From Jimgerdemannia flammicorona (lineage: Eukaryota > Mucoromycota > Endogonomycetes > Endogonales > Endogonaceae): DNA of 33,291 bases. The notes beneath the pieces were generated by a model. The model saw only the letters and a list, made by a program, of their open reading frames with translations. It was not told where the DNA came from and did not search any database. The stretch covers positions 1-33,291 of the forward strand of contig RBNI01000334.1 of NCBI GenBank assembly GCA_003990745.1, read 5' to 3'. Within the stretch, counting starts at the first letter, position 1; the number at the start of each line of letters is the position of its first letter. The position numbers and the translations under genes are program-made. This document shows, piece after piece, positions 20,281 through 30,117 of this stretch.

Positions 20281-20483
20281 ATAAATAATGGGTCAGGTGA
20301 TATATATTTCCAGATCAGATTAAAGATAGGTTATGTTTAATTCCAGGTCAGGTTAAAGACAGGTAATGTATCTTTCTGAGTTAGGTTAAAGATGGGTAAT
20401 ATATAATTCTAAGTTGGGTTAAAGATAGGTGATGTATAATTCTGGGTTGGATTAAAGATGAGTGATGTCTAATTCTGGGTTGA
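20281..20483. repeat. 33-bp subterminal tandem repeats, right arm of hAT
   Basis: About five to six units of 33 bp such as ttaaagataggtgatgtata, in inverse orientation to the left array. Just inside (20193-20280) lies a shorter-period ggtcaggttcag array. Confidence 0.8.
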
Positions 20484-20518
20484 TTGTTTTATGAGTCAGA
20501 TTTCAGGTTAATCAGGTT

Positions 20519-20535
20519 GGGTTTACAGAGCACTA
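20519..20535. repeat. hAT right terminal inverted repeat
   Basis: gggtttacagagcacta, the imperfect inverse of the left end beginning at 14591. The differences are mostly G/A and C/T, as expected after RIP-like mutation. Confidence 0.7.
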
Positions 20536-20543
20536 CTTAGGAA
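20536..20543. repeat. 8-bp target site duplication, right (cttaggaa)
   Basis: Identical to 14583-14590. Ty3-1 reading resumes immediately to the right on the - strand. Confidence 0.85.
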
Positions 20544-21260
20544 TGACTGGAGGTCCTTCAACTTCTTGAGTCTGGGCTATTTCTTGATTATAGAGATTTT
20601 GCTGAGATCTACTTTAATTTTATTGAGAGTGATAATATGTCTAAGGAATTAAATTTTCTTTAGAAGAAATTCATATTTGCTGAGTTTTACAAAGAGTTGA
20701 TTTTCTCAGAGCTTCAGTAGTACTAGTTCAAGATGTTCAAGATATTCCTTCAGGGTTTTGCTGAAGATCAGAATGTTATTAATATAGATGATAACAAATT
20801 TGTTTAGGTATGGGTATAGAATAGTATTCATTAGTATCTGGAAGATTATAGGAATATTAGTTAAACCAAAAGACATAACCAAGAACTCGAAATATCTATA
20901 GTGAGTTTGAAAGGTAGTTTTGTAGATATCTTCTTCCTTCATAGCAATTTGTCAGTAACCATTTTATAGATCAAAAGAGCTTATGAATTGTGAGTTTGTA
21001 AGTCTATTAAATATATCATTAATTTGGAGTAGTGGGTAATAGTTCTTGATAGTCTATTCATTGAGGTCTTAGTAATCAATACACATTCATAGGTCTTCTC
21101 CTTTCTTAATAACAAAGAGGACTAGTGTACCATATAGTAATATACTAGATCTAATGAATCCTTGTTTTAGAAGTTCATCAATTTCTTTTTTAAGTATATT
21201 AATTTCCCTAGAAGATATATAGTAGATTGACTTAAAGGCTGACTTAGTATCTGGGATAAT
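20544..21260 (-). pseudogene. Ty3-1 reverse transcriptase remnant
   Basis: Motifs read in order from about 21210: LLKQGFIRSS, LVLFVIKKGED, MCIDYWDLNEWTIKNYYPLL, SSFDLWNGYWQIAMKEEDIYKTT, then an uninterrupted frame 20942-20706 with FEFLVMSFGLTNIPIIFQILMN and FVIIYINNILIFSKTLKEYL. The catalytic box YIDD is YINN (about 20786-20775): both Asp codons changed by G-to-A, so the enzyme is dead even where the frame is open. The thumb continues to LKDLQSFL at 20548, where the hAT cuts in. Matches Ty3/gypsy RT closely in spacing. Confidence 0.88.
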
Positions 21261-21529
21261 CTTGATAGTATAGTCAACTGCTCATTTAGATAGTAAATAT
21301 TTTGAAAGTTTTTTTTGGAAATATGTCTTAGAATTTCTAAAGTAAGGGTCTAATATAGCTATCAACTTTTGAAAAGTCTTCTTTGATTCTCAGGTTCTTC
21401 TTTGAATGGCCATATAGAGATAGTAAAGAGAGGATATTTCTTAGCTAGTTCCTTGAGTTATAGTTTATTAATATAGATGATCTTTGGGCCTAGGTCACTA
21501 GAACTGAATAGGTCTCTTTTGTCTTATAG

Positions 21530-21880
21530 TTTGAAATTATAGTATCTTTTCTTAATAGTCAGAAAATAATTTACCCAATTGATCATAGGGTTCTTTTGTT
21601 TTAATTATAGGATTCTGAAGATGATCTCATTGTTAGGAAGTAATATAATTTGAAGTATAACATATACTCAGTAGTCACTAATTTGGAAGGATAGATTGTG
21701 GACTTCCTTACTAATAATATGTGAGGTTCTATTGGCTATAGAAACTACTTGAGTTTATTATATCAGAGAGGTCAGAACCTTGAGTCTGTTGACTGTTTCT
21801 TCATTAATGAAGTTGCCTAAAACACTACTGTCTAACAGATGCTCAATTCACAAAAGCTTAGAGAGTAAGCAGTTTGTCTG
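21530..21880 (-). pseudogene. Ty3-1 aspartic protease remnant
   Basis: LLDSSVLGNFINEETVNRL at about 21838-21782 aligns with the retropepsin LIDSGASxNFI segment; the catalytic Asp is kept but the following DSG is DSS (G-to-A). Downstream ILLPNNEIIF and NPMINWVNYFLTI match the flap-side strands and the NPxIDW segment seen in Ty3 proteases. It lies between the dUTPase and the RT. Stops occur in both halves. The enzyme would have matured the Gag-Pol polyprotein. Confidence 0.7.
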
Positions 21881-21977
21881 ATCCAATAGTGATAATTTTG
21901 ATTATAAGAGATTTTCTTCTATTGGTTCTTCTTTGGGCTAGTTTATTGACACAAGAGAAGCAATTATTGATTATTCA

Positions 21978-22325
21978 AGAAAAGTATATTCTGACTCAAT
22001 TTTTTCAAATAGGATCTGAGCAATACAAAAACCAATAGAAATCTTAAATAATATCTAACTATGGTTTCAGATGAGGACAATAATTTTATCTGTATAATCT
22101 TCATCAATGATTCCTCTTTTTACTAAGAGTTCTTTTAATATTAGGCTACTATAATAGTATATTCTTTCAATATGTTCTCCAGGAATTTGAATACTGATCT
22201 CTATATAGACTTACTTAACTTCTTGGTTAGAAACTAAAGCTTCTTCTGCTGTATATAAGTCATAACTAGCTGCTTTTTGACTTTCTTTAATTAGGGCTAT
22301 TGCAGTTGGCCTTAACTTAACAAAG
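21978..22325 (-). pseudogene. dUTPase domain inside Ty3-1 polyprotein
   Basis: The - strand frame reads FVKLRPTAIALIKESQKAAS then YDLYTAEEA: motif 1 of trimeric dUTPases (A-x-AAGYDL). It continues ISIQIPGEHIERIYYYSSL (motif 2, where RSSL is YSSL), then RGIIDEDYTDKIIVLI (motif 3, GVIDxDYRGEI, with the substrate-binding Asp kept), NHS, and ISIGFCIAQILFEKI (motif 4, GDRIAQL with Asp-Arg lost). The glycine-rich motif 5 is not visible. Three stops interrupt it, and most substitutions are C-to-T/G-to-A. dUTPase hydrolyses dUTP and would limit uracil in the cDNA. It sits between the Gag zinc knuckle and the protease. Confidence 0.8.
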
Positions 22326-22399
22326 TCTAGTATTTTGATAGTTAGGTTATTGAGATAATATAGAGTGGTAACAGTTGCTCATATTACTGTTTGGAGTTT

Positions 22400-23560
22400 T
22401 AAGTTGGGACAGGCACTGGCCATGTGTTCTATCTTTTGGTAATAGAAGTATGCTCTACTTCTTCAAAGTTCATTTCTTTCTTCTTTGGTGAGTTTCTTAA
22501 AAGTACTTAACTAGATGAGTTCAGAATTTTAGAGTATCCAAGAGATGGATATAGAGGGAGCTTGGAATGCTTCATGTTTGGGTTTTTCTTTCTTAGTTTA
22601 AGTTTTTTCCTTGTTGTTGAATTATCTTTGAGGCAGAATTGGTCCAGCTATTAGAATTCACTTGACCATAGTCTTGATTCTTACTAGGTATTATTGTTAG
22701 TAATCACAACCAACTGAGCATTCTTGTTCTCATATCTTTTTTGTGAGCCAGTCTGATAGTATATCAAACAAACAGTCTACACTTATACCATTTCATACTT
22801 TATCATTAGTAATATATTCTAGATCAATGGTGTTTAGAAGTGACTCAAGTTTTGTATAGAAGGTTTTGAATTTCTTCTTACTATATATATCAAATTTGAG
22901 ATTGTAGAGTTTAACTCAGAATTTAGTAATCAGAGTTTCACTACAATATTGAGCAATTATAAGTTGTTTGAGCCTAGAGACCACAGGGTGGTCTCTATAT
23001 CCAGGAGTATTATTTGCTGCATTTTGAATAATAACTATAGGTTAGATATCCTATATGAGGGGTTTTTCTAAAAAAAGTTTGCTACTATTCTTCAGCAGGT
23101 CCTTGGAAGAATGTAATAACTCAATAGATATAGACTGTGGTAGTAGCAAAGAGTTGTTTGATGGTGTGGTCTTAGTTGTTTATTAGAAGATAGTCAGTAA
23201 TTCACTTGATGGTTCATTGGTTAGCTTTGAAATTAATATCAACTATACTAATAAAGCTTTGAACTTCCTGTATAGTACTATTGAAGATAGGTAGGCTCAG
23301 ACTTTTTGTTGGTTAAGTCTGTTCAGCTAAGGCAATAATAGTTGCTACCATTATGACTATTTGGGCTGTAAGGTCTAAAATCTGTTAGTTTGCTATATTA
23401 TTTACTAGAGGTAGTTAGACTACTGATAGTAGGATTACTGATATAACTTAAGATACTAATACATCTTTCTCCAGTAATATTCAGATTATATAAACTTCTG
23501 ATAATACTCAAGACATCTTTTTAGAGAAAAGATACTAGCAATATGACAACTGACAAATAT
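22400..23560 (-). pseudogene. Ty3-1 Gag remnant with eroded zinc knuckle
   Basis: From about 23400 to 22750 the frame gives LPIFNSTIQEVQSFISIVDI, FFQGPAEEW, YRDHPVVSRLKQLIIAQY, KKFKTFYTKLESLLNTIDLEY and SVDCLFDILSDWL, a Gag capsid-like helical protein. A CCHC knuckle follows near 22490-22430 as YFYYQKIEHMASACP, where the first two Cys have become Tyr (TGC/TGT to TAC/TAT, G-to-A). The frame then runs into the dUTPase. This Gag is not closely similar to that of Ty3-2 at 31-32 kb, so two Ty3 families are present. Confidence 0.65.
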
Positions 23561-23979
23561 TCTAAGGTACATGTTCATCCTCTTCCTGATATACCTCATA
23601 TTATACAAATAAATATCACTTACTTTTATACTATTCTTTGGAGAAATGTCTTAAGAACATATTCTCAAATTAGAGTTCTAAGGAGTATACTGAGTAGAGT
23701 AATCTTAGTATATTTAGCTGGTAGTGTATAGAGAGGGGTCAGGGAGCAGAGTTGTGGATGCCAAGCACTACATTGGGAGAAAGAAGGGTCAGCAAGGGTA
23801 GAGGAGAAGGCACAGTATGGCTAAGAGAGAATTGGATGAGCTTTACTGAGAAGATCAAGTAGGGGGGGTTTGGTAACTGAGCTAGATAGATAGCTATAAG
23901 GTGGTATAGGAAAGGCTATTGTTAGAGGGCCAGGAGGAGCTCTCTTAGGGGTACTGAGTGGAAGAACTGATGGTATAGG

Positions 23980-25640
23980 GGCTGGGGGTGTGACTATTGA
24001 TAGGGTAGTAACTAGTGATCTAAAAAAAATCCAGATATAACTGCTGATAGTGGGGCTGAGAGAATAGGGTCTGAGTGGATAGGAGACCTGGTGGTAGCCC
24101 TGTTACTCAAGAAGTTGATCTTAGAGTTCATAGTTACTTTATGCTTCTGGGGCTTAGTAGTAATAGTAAAAATAGTTTTAGGGCTAATTGCTAAGCAGAT
24201 GACTGGTGCAGTATCTATAAAGTTCATAAGGGGATTAGAAGAAGTGGAGGTAGACTTTAAGGAGACTGGGCTGACTATTGAAAAGGTATATATCCTGATA
24301 GTATACTGCTTGAAGTGAGACTCTATAGTGGTGCAACTTCTGGTAAAAGGAGTACCCATAGTGACTACTGTAGAGATAAGAAGGAGAGTTGAGAAAGTCA
24401 TAACTGAGTATAAAGAGGTGGTCAATATTGGGTTTCAGGTCTGAGAAGAGACCTCATTCAAAACTAGAGATATTGATGTCTGGATTCAGTTGGTCAGAAA
24501 AGAGATTACTGAGAAGACTCAGGATTGATCTTTGGTGATAGTATGAAAGGCCTTCTTATATAAGGTAATGAGGGTGAAGAGAAGTAAGAAGGAGAAAGAG
24601 AATTTTTTAGAGATGCTGGAGGAGCTGAGTGGTACAGTAGAGCAGAGGGTGAAGGCTTAGAAGGTATATATAGAGTTGATATATTTAGAGATAGTGGATG
24701 AAAAGTGTGTCCATATTGAAAAGAGGCTGTAGAAGAGATCTCAAGGATATAAGAGGTAGAAGGAGTTACTAGCAAACCTAGAGAAAAAGGCAAAAAGGGT
24801 TACTAGTGGAATTAGGAATACTGGGGGAGCCAAAGTGAGTATTTGGACTAATGAAGATAGTGGAAATATAGAGGAGAGTCTGGAGGAGACCAGGAAGGTA
24901 CCAAGCAAAGACTTATATAAAGATGATATGTTTGAAGTCTAGAAGAACACTTCTTCTCTTATCAGGTAGAATCCAGTCTTGAGAGACTGGGTGGTAGAGG
25001 ATATATCTATGCAAGATGTCCAGCAAGTATACTTTAGAGTTCCTGAGGTGGCAAAAGAGAGACAGGTAGTAGCAGCTAGTAAGGATGAACTGGTAGATGT
25101 TCTGGAGAAGAAGTAGAATAAGACTACAAGTGTGGGGACTGATATCTCAATACTGAGAGAAGGGAGACTGGTGACTTTAGATAGAAAGAAGGTAAGTAAC
25201 CTACAATAGATATACTAGATAATAAACAACTTAGTGGCTGAGGAGTTGAGAGAAGTAGACCTGAGAGTACTTAGTGATAATTATTAGGCACAGATCCTAT
25301 ATAGAGATAGAGTAGTAGAGGCTCTGAAGGTGGAGGTACTTGTAGTTTTCTTGGAAGAGAAAGAGTATGAGATCAATAAGGTGAGGGAGGCAGAGCTGAT
25401 AGTTGCTGCTAGCAAGCAGGCTGCTCTCTGGTGGGCAGAAAGACATAGATTGTAGCTCTGACAAGAGGTCTACTTAGAGTATCATGAGGACTTTGAGAAA
25501 AAGAAGAATGAGGAGCTAGCTAAACTACTGATTGGATTGGAGGTAAAGAGGGTTGAAGAGAAGGAGGTGGCTATTAAATGCAACTTAGACTTGGTACAGA
25601 AGGAGATGAATGTAGAGTTGTAGAGAATATGAGTAGCTTT
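23980..25640 (+). pseudogene. LINE-A ORF1 (Gag-like) remnant
   Basis: The region 24090-24470 reads LLLKKLILEFIVTLCFWGLV, MTGAVSIKFIRGLEEVEVDF, VVQLLVKGVPIVTTVEIRRR and EKVITEYKEVVNIGF, a basic/hydrophobic pattern shared with 29790-30000 in LINE-B. The later part (25190-25640) is rich in Glu, Lys and Leu (VREAELIVAASKQAALWWAE, EKKKNEELAKLL) and likely formed a coiled coil. No zinc knuckle is visible. Position before the endonuclease fits ORF1, an RNA-binding chaperone of the LINE RNP. The identification rests mainly on position. Confidence 0.5.
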
Positions 25641-26039
25641 TAATATTACTTCTTATAAATAATACAACAAATATTTTTTCTTTAAATATGAATAGATTAT
25701 GGAAATTAGTTTGATATTAGAATATTTTTACTTAGCTGAAGAGTTTGGAGGCTGATCTCTTTCTTTTACAGAATATTAGATGTAAAAGATGAATTAGATA
25801 TACTAAAATGGATGAAGAAATGGGGAGATGAGATGGTTTGGTTGAGATCCTGGTCTAGAGAGAGAGGGGAGGTGTAAGATACAAGGAGCTGGAGAGACAG
25901 GCTGGTTTGAGAAGAGTGGATTTGACCAGGTTGGAAGTCAGTTATAGTGAGTTCCTGCTACTACTCTGCTGTATAGAGTGAGCAATGGAATGGATAAAGA
26001 GACTCTAGGAGAGTGGAGCTCTCATAGAGACTGGAGTAG

Positions 26040-26370
26040 ACATTCTTGAAGAAGACTTTAATATGGTCTGGAATGTGCTAGTGGATAGGACTGATAGAGG
26101 TCAGAGGGCTGAGAGTAAGAGTGGGGGTCTGGAGACATAAGAGGATGTAGAAAGGCTGAGCTCTCTGATAGATACTGGTAGAGAGTTCTGAGGAGATAGG
26201 AGAGTGTACATATACTGGACAAATAGCTTGGGGATGAGGATTGACTGAGTGCTAATAGCAGACTGCTGAGGTTTGGATGTTTGGAAGTCACTAGAGGCTG
26301 AGTGGTATCTGTGGTCTGATTATTAAGGACTATTGAGATAGGATCATTTTAGGAGAAGTAAGGATGGACC
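26040..26370 (+). pseudogene. LINE-A APE-type endonuclease remnant
   Basis: One frame gives EDFNMVWNVLVDRTDR (the GDFN-x4-DxxDR segment, Gly to Glu by G-to-A), then VYIYWTNSLGMRIDW with VLIADC (the YTWxN...SRIDxxLxS segment), and SDY (the SDHxP terminus with His to Tyr). This order is diagnostic of the apurinic-like endonuclease that nicks target DNA to prime LINE reverse transcription. The N-terminal catalytic Glu region (about 25800-26000) is too eroded to read. TGA and TAA codons stand at several likely Trp positions. Confidence 0.75.
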
Positions 26371-27029
26371 TGAACATTAGTGTCTCAATTTCTCTTTGTT
26401 GGCTGAGAAGATATTGTAGGATAAGTAGGCTGAGGATATTTAGCAGAAAGTAGAGGATTGGGTATAGGAGGGGGCCCCAGTTGGTGTCTGATGAGTAAGG
26501 TTAAAGAAGGCTGCTAGAGTTTATTAGAGGAAGGCTGGCAAGGTGGTAGGAAGGCAGAGGAGGAGGAGGGTATTCTGGGCTTCTGTTAGATTGACTAGGC
26601 TTTTGGAAAATTGAACAGGTCTTTTGGCCCTAGAGGGGGTGGAGGACTAGAGGTTGAGACAGGCTAAGCTGGAGATTGCAGAGTTATAACAGGTGTTGAG
26701 AGAGGAGGAGGAGATACAGGTGTGGAGTTTAGCTGTACAATTATACTGACAGGGGCTGGAGGAGAGAGAGAGACTCTCTAAGTATCTTTCAAGAATCTTT
26801 TAGACAAGGGGAGTGAGACAGAGATAAGAGGGGGTACTGAATTCTGATAAACTACTAGTACATAGTCTATAAGACATTTTGGACTCATTAAAGGAGAGGT
26901 AGAGTAGTTTGTAGAGTGAAAAGAAGGGTGGAGCTGATGCTGCCACTATTGAATACACTTTGGAGAATTGACATCCACCATAAGTAGATGGGCTGGATAG
27001 CTTAGTGATATCAGTACAAGAAGAGAAGA

Positions 27030-27985
27030 TTCACTAGATTCTTACTATAACTATACTGAGCACAGTACCAGGAGAGGATGGTCTGCCCTGAGACTTTTGG
27101 AAGAAGATGGTGGGAGTCTCTGGAGTGCTGGGAGAGATAATAGTACTTTGTGACTTAGTACTATAGTCAGAGAGGTGGGTGGGTGAGTAAGATCTGGGAC
27201 TGGTAGTACTACTTTATAAGGACTAAGACAGGAGAGAGAACTGGAAGAACTGGTAGTCTATTATACTTCTGAACATAGACAAAAAGTTAATCACTAAGAT
27301 AGTGGTGGTGAAACTACAGAAGGTGGCCCAGTAAGTCTTATATGAGGAGCAGTAAGATTTTATAGGGGGCTGGCTCATTAGAGATAGCACAGCTTGGGTG
27401 CATAGCATCATTGAAGGGGCTCAAGCCTGTGGATTGGATGGGAGATTGGTCTTCTTAGATCAGGAGAAGGTATATGATCATTTTCAGCAGGTCTGGTTGG
27501 CAAAGGTACTAGATAGGATTGATATCCCTCAGCAGTTCTGAGTAGTAATAATTAGTCTACTAGAAGGGAGTAGAGTAGCACTCATATACAATAGACATCA
27601 AGAGATAGTATTTTCTCTGGATAGGGGTGTTTCTCAGGGGGACTCACTGTCTTCTATTTTGTATACTCTATTCTTAGAGCCATTGATGGATAGGATTTGG
27701 CAGAAGGTAGTAGGGCTCTCAGTATTTATTATTGTGTAGAAAGTTGGAGTCTTTGCAGATAATATAGTAATTGACCTGAGATTGGTTACTAATGTTAAGA
27801 AACTCCAGAAAATAGTAGAGTAGTATAAGATATACTCTGGGGCTAAACTCAACTGATACAAGTGTGAAACAATGATATTGAGCAATGGCTTGGTGGGAGA
27901 GGATATCATTGGAATAATTATTCCTGCTGGAGAGACTGTGAGGTATACTTGGATATCTATCTTTCAGTATATGGATCAGTCCTAC
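27030..27985 (+). pseudogene. LINE-A reverse transcriptase remnant
   Basis: The order PGEDGLP (27067-27087), SIILLNIDKKLITK, QDFIGGWLIRDSTAWVHS, LVFLDQEKVYDHF, FSLDRGVSQGDSLSSILYTL, VGVFADNIVIDL and GAKLNWYKCE is a complete set of non-LTR RT motifs. LDQEKxYD is typical of L1/Tx1-like elements rather than Tad1. The catalytic FADD box is FADN (27752-27763), one G-to-A change, so it is inactive. The upstream stop in PGEDGLP-stop-DFWKK sits at a Trp position. Confidence 0.88.
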
Positions 27986-28199
27986 CAAGACCTTAGTGGG
28001 AGCAGTGAGTGGCTACTTGGGGGGAGGCTCTGTGGAGTTGGAGAGGCCACCACTTGTCTTTGGCAGGGTATGTTTCAATTTTGAATATCTACTGACTGCC
28101 AAAGTTATAGTATTTGGCATATCATCTGGACTTTCCTATCTGAGTGGTGAAGAGGCTATTGAAGCTGGCCAAAGGTTAGATCTAGGCTAGGAGAAGGAG

Positions 28200-28960
28200 T
28201 CAGATTAGTTGGGAAATCTTATTATTGCTGGTGACTAGAGGAGACCTTAGGCTGGTTGACTTTCTGAAGAGGCTGCATTATCTGAGAGCATAGTGGCTGA
28301 AGAGAGCTATGGAACTGAGGGGTGATAGCTGGGTTCCTCTGATGAAGAAGGTCTGGGAGATGAGATTCTCATCAAGAGACTCTATAGGAGATCTATTATC
28401 CTTGATTGGGCTTCAGAATAGTAGGCACATATAGTATAAGAGCTTCTAGTGGAGAGTAGTTGATGGAGCACACCATATTGATATTCACTGGCAAGGGGCT
28501 AAAGGAGAGATACCTTGGGGCCTGGTAATATAGAGATAAGATCAAGTATTATTAGAGAGTACTCTTCTAATTAACTTCAATATTAGTGATGAGGTTGAGT
28601 ACCAGAGGGGATTGAGACAGGATGTTTGGCCTAGCAGTTGGTAGATAGCAAGTATTGAAGAGGAGTGGGACTGGAATGAGATCTAGGCCTAGAGTGTGGA
28701 AATATAGCAATAGCTGCCACCTAAGTACTGGATGGTTTGGTGATATATACTACAGTAGAATGTCATGCTTAACTTTCACTCAGACTACCTTGTGGAGGGG
28801 GGTAACTTTGACTATAAGGAGTGTTATAATATAGAACAAGAAGGGAGGTTTGTATAGATACCAGAATATTAGCTGAGAGAGTACAAGGTACTTAGCAACT
28901 TTTGATTAGTAGTTGGAAATCAATTGAGTGTTGTGAGAAGAGAGAATAGTAAGAGAGGTT
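28200..28960 (+). pseudogene. LINE-A ORF2 C-terminal region
   Basis: Frames continue after the RT with LVDFLKRLHYLRAQWLKRAM, SWVPLMKKVWEMRFSS and VVDGAHHIDIHWQGAKG, then a long stretch homologous to 32753-32960 near the window end. No RNase H motif or Cys-rich zinc box could be confirmed. The DNA 5' of about 29210 differs between the two 3' copies, while the last 81 bases are identical. Confidence 0.5.
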
Positions 28961-29210
28961 AATGGGAGGATCTGAGAGATAGATTGGTGGGGGGGATTAG
29001 AAAGAAGTGACTTACTATAAGTTGAGTTTTGGCTATATAGATAGGGCTGACAAGATACTGGTTGTTTGTTTTTGAGGAAGAGAGATATTTGGGGTTGAGA
29101 GAGTGGCTGTTGCAGTGGAAAGAATTGATGGAGGATATCTTGATGAGCTGGTGACTGGAATGAGGTCTGCAGGATAGTTGGAGGCATTGTTTGGTAGAGA
29201 AAATTTGTAG

Positions 29211-29291
29211 GCAGAGTGGGGGAAGGATTAGTGTAGTGGGTGATAAGATGGTGTTCAAGCATGAAAGTATGGGGGTGGGGCCCCTAGGGGG
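29211..29291. repeat. 81-bp perfect repeat, LINE 3' end, copy in LINE-A
   Basis: Identical to 33211-33291 (offset exactly 4000). It ends in a GC-rich palindrome ggggcccctagggg, an unusual element in this AT-rich block, perhaps a 3' UTR hairpin recognised during target-primed reverse transcription (inferred). Confidence 0.9.
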
Positions 29292-29373
29292 ATTGGATAG
29301 TGGGAGAGAGTACTATATTTATATTTGATAGACAAATAATAAATAACAAAGTCTAAGTAACTATAAAAAAAAA

Positions 29374-30117
29374 TTCTAAGATATATACTGAGCAGAGCAG
29401 CTCTAGTATATTCAACTGGCAATATGTAGAGAGGAGTTATGACTTGAGGGAAAGTATGCAGGACTTGCTGGCTGGAGGACATGAAAGGAGAGAAGGCAGT
29501 TTGGAGAGACAGAGGACTGGGAGAACAAGCTTTGCAGATAAAGTGAAGGAGAGTCATCTGATGACTGAACTGGAGGGCTGGCTGAAGAAGGACAAGGAGA
29601 TGGTGAGGACTATAGGGGCTGATGGAGTGATCCATAGTGATGAGGGCAGCAGGGCTAGAAGAGTAGTAACTGGGGGGAGCAAGACTGCTGATAGCAAGAA
29701 GACTGCTAATCTGGAAAAAAATCCAGATATGATAGCTAATAATAGATCTAGACAGGGGGGGGGGCACAAGGCCCAGGAATCTGGTGGATAGTATAATGGG
29801 CCTGATGGTGGCACTATTACTCAAGAAATCAAGATCAGAATTCACTATTACATTGTGTTTCTGAGACTTGATAGTGATAGTGAGGATGATTCTGGGGCTT
29901 CTGGTCCAGAAGGTGAAGGGAGCAGCATTAGTAAAGTTTTTGAAGAATATGGAAGAGGTAAAGGTGGGCTTTAAGAAAGAAAATATACTGTTGAAAGTAA
30001 TAGAGAAGAGAGTAGTAGTAGGGGAGGGGTAGTGATCTCTATAGCCTAGTGCTTATACTGGGATCTCTGAGTGGTATAGCTGATAGTACTAGATATTTCT
30101 ATAGTGTTGAAGAAAAT
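29374..30117 (+). mobile_element. LINE-B, 5' fragment, cut by Ty3-2
   Basis: Homologous to 23676 onward: tatactgagcagagcag at 29383 matches tatactgagtagagtaa in LINE-A, and both continue through the ORF1-like region (CTTCTGGGGC/TTGTGTTTCTG segments, VALLL/MVALL). It starts directly after the A-run of LINE-A, giving a head-to-tail tandem. The open frame 29444-29791 (MRESMQDLLAGGHERREGS) is the best preserved ORF1 piece; it is hydrophilic and Lys/Arg/Glu-rich. The fragment stops where the Ty3-2 LTR begins. Confidence 0.75.

Larger units (their letters stand above)
14591..20535 (+). mobile_element. hAT DNA transposon, 5945 bp, degraded
   Basis: The element is bounded by perfect 8-bp duplications. 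Its terminal sequences are imperfect inverted repeats: the right end, read inward, is tagtgctctgtaaaccc and the left end is taatatatcacaaccc. The right form resembles the CAGTG-type hAT terminus with the first C turned to T. Inside are inverted 33-bp subterminal repeat arrays, a - strand gene relic (about 15086-16000), a 24-bp minisatellite, two foldback structures and a + strand hAT transposase relic (17690-20080). It inserted after Ty3-1 was in place because Ty3-1 coding sequence resumes in frame on either side. Confidence 0.85.
13230..23560 (-). mobile_element. Ty3/gypsy retrotransposon Ty3-1, RIP-degraded, split by a hAT element
   Basis: On the - strand, going left from 23560, the order is gag, zinc knuckle, dUTPase, aspartic protease, reverse transcriptase, RNase H and integrase, the Metaviridae (Ty3) order with RT before integrase. 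The hAT at 14591-20535 interrupts it within the segment linking RT to RNase H. Apart from the hAT the remaining span is about 4.4 kb. Stops and missense changes are almost all those made by C-to-T or G-to-A, so the element is dead. LTRs were not identified: the right end is abutted by a LINE and the left end dissolves into AT-rich debris. Confidence 0.85.
23676..29373 (+). mobile_element. LINE (non-LTR) retrotransposon A, RIP-degraded, full-length or nearly so
   Basis: The left end is placed at ttctaagg (23676) because the second LINE begins with the matching ttctaag at 29374, right after an A-run (29365-29373) that closes this element. In between lie an ORF1-like protein region, an APE-type endonuclease, a reverse transcriptase with LINE signatures and a long 3' domain. 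The + strand is strongly purine-rich and C-poor. Coding frames are broken by TAG and TGA where Trp or Gln is expected. Length 5.7 kb is normal for a LINE. Confidence 0.8.

Noticed and set aside
24012..24425. 137-codon - strand frame rich in Thr and Ser
   Set aside because: It is antisense to the LINE-A ORF1 region, which has a homologous, better explained + strand reading in LINE-B.
29255..29845. The longest open frame in the window, 196 codons on the - strand
   Set aside because: It is antisense to the LINE-A/LINE-B junction. Its Ser/Pro/Leu-rich product follows from the purine-rich, C-poor + strand, and it crosses the junction of two elements.
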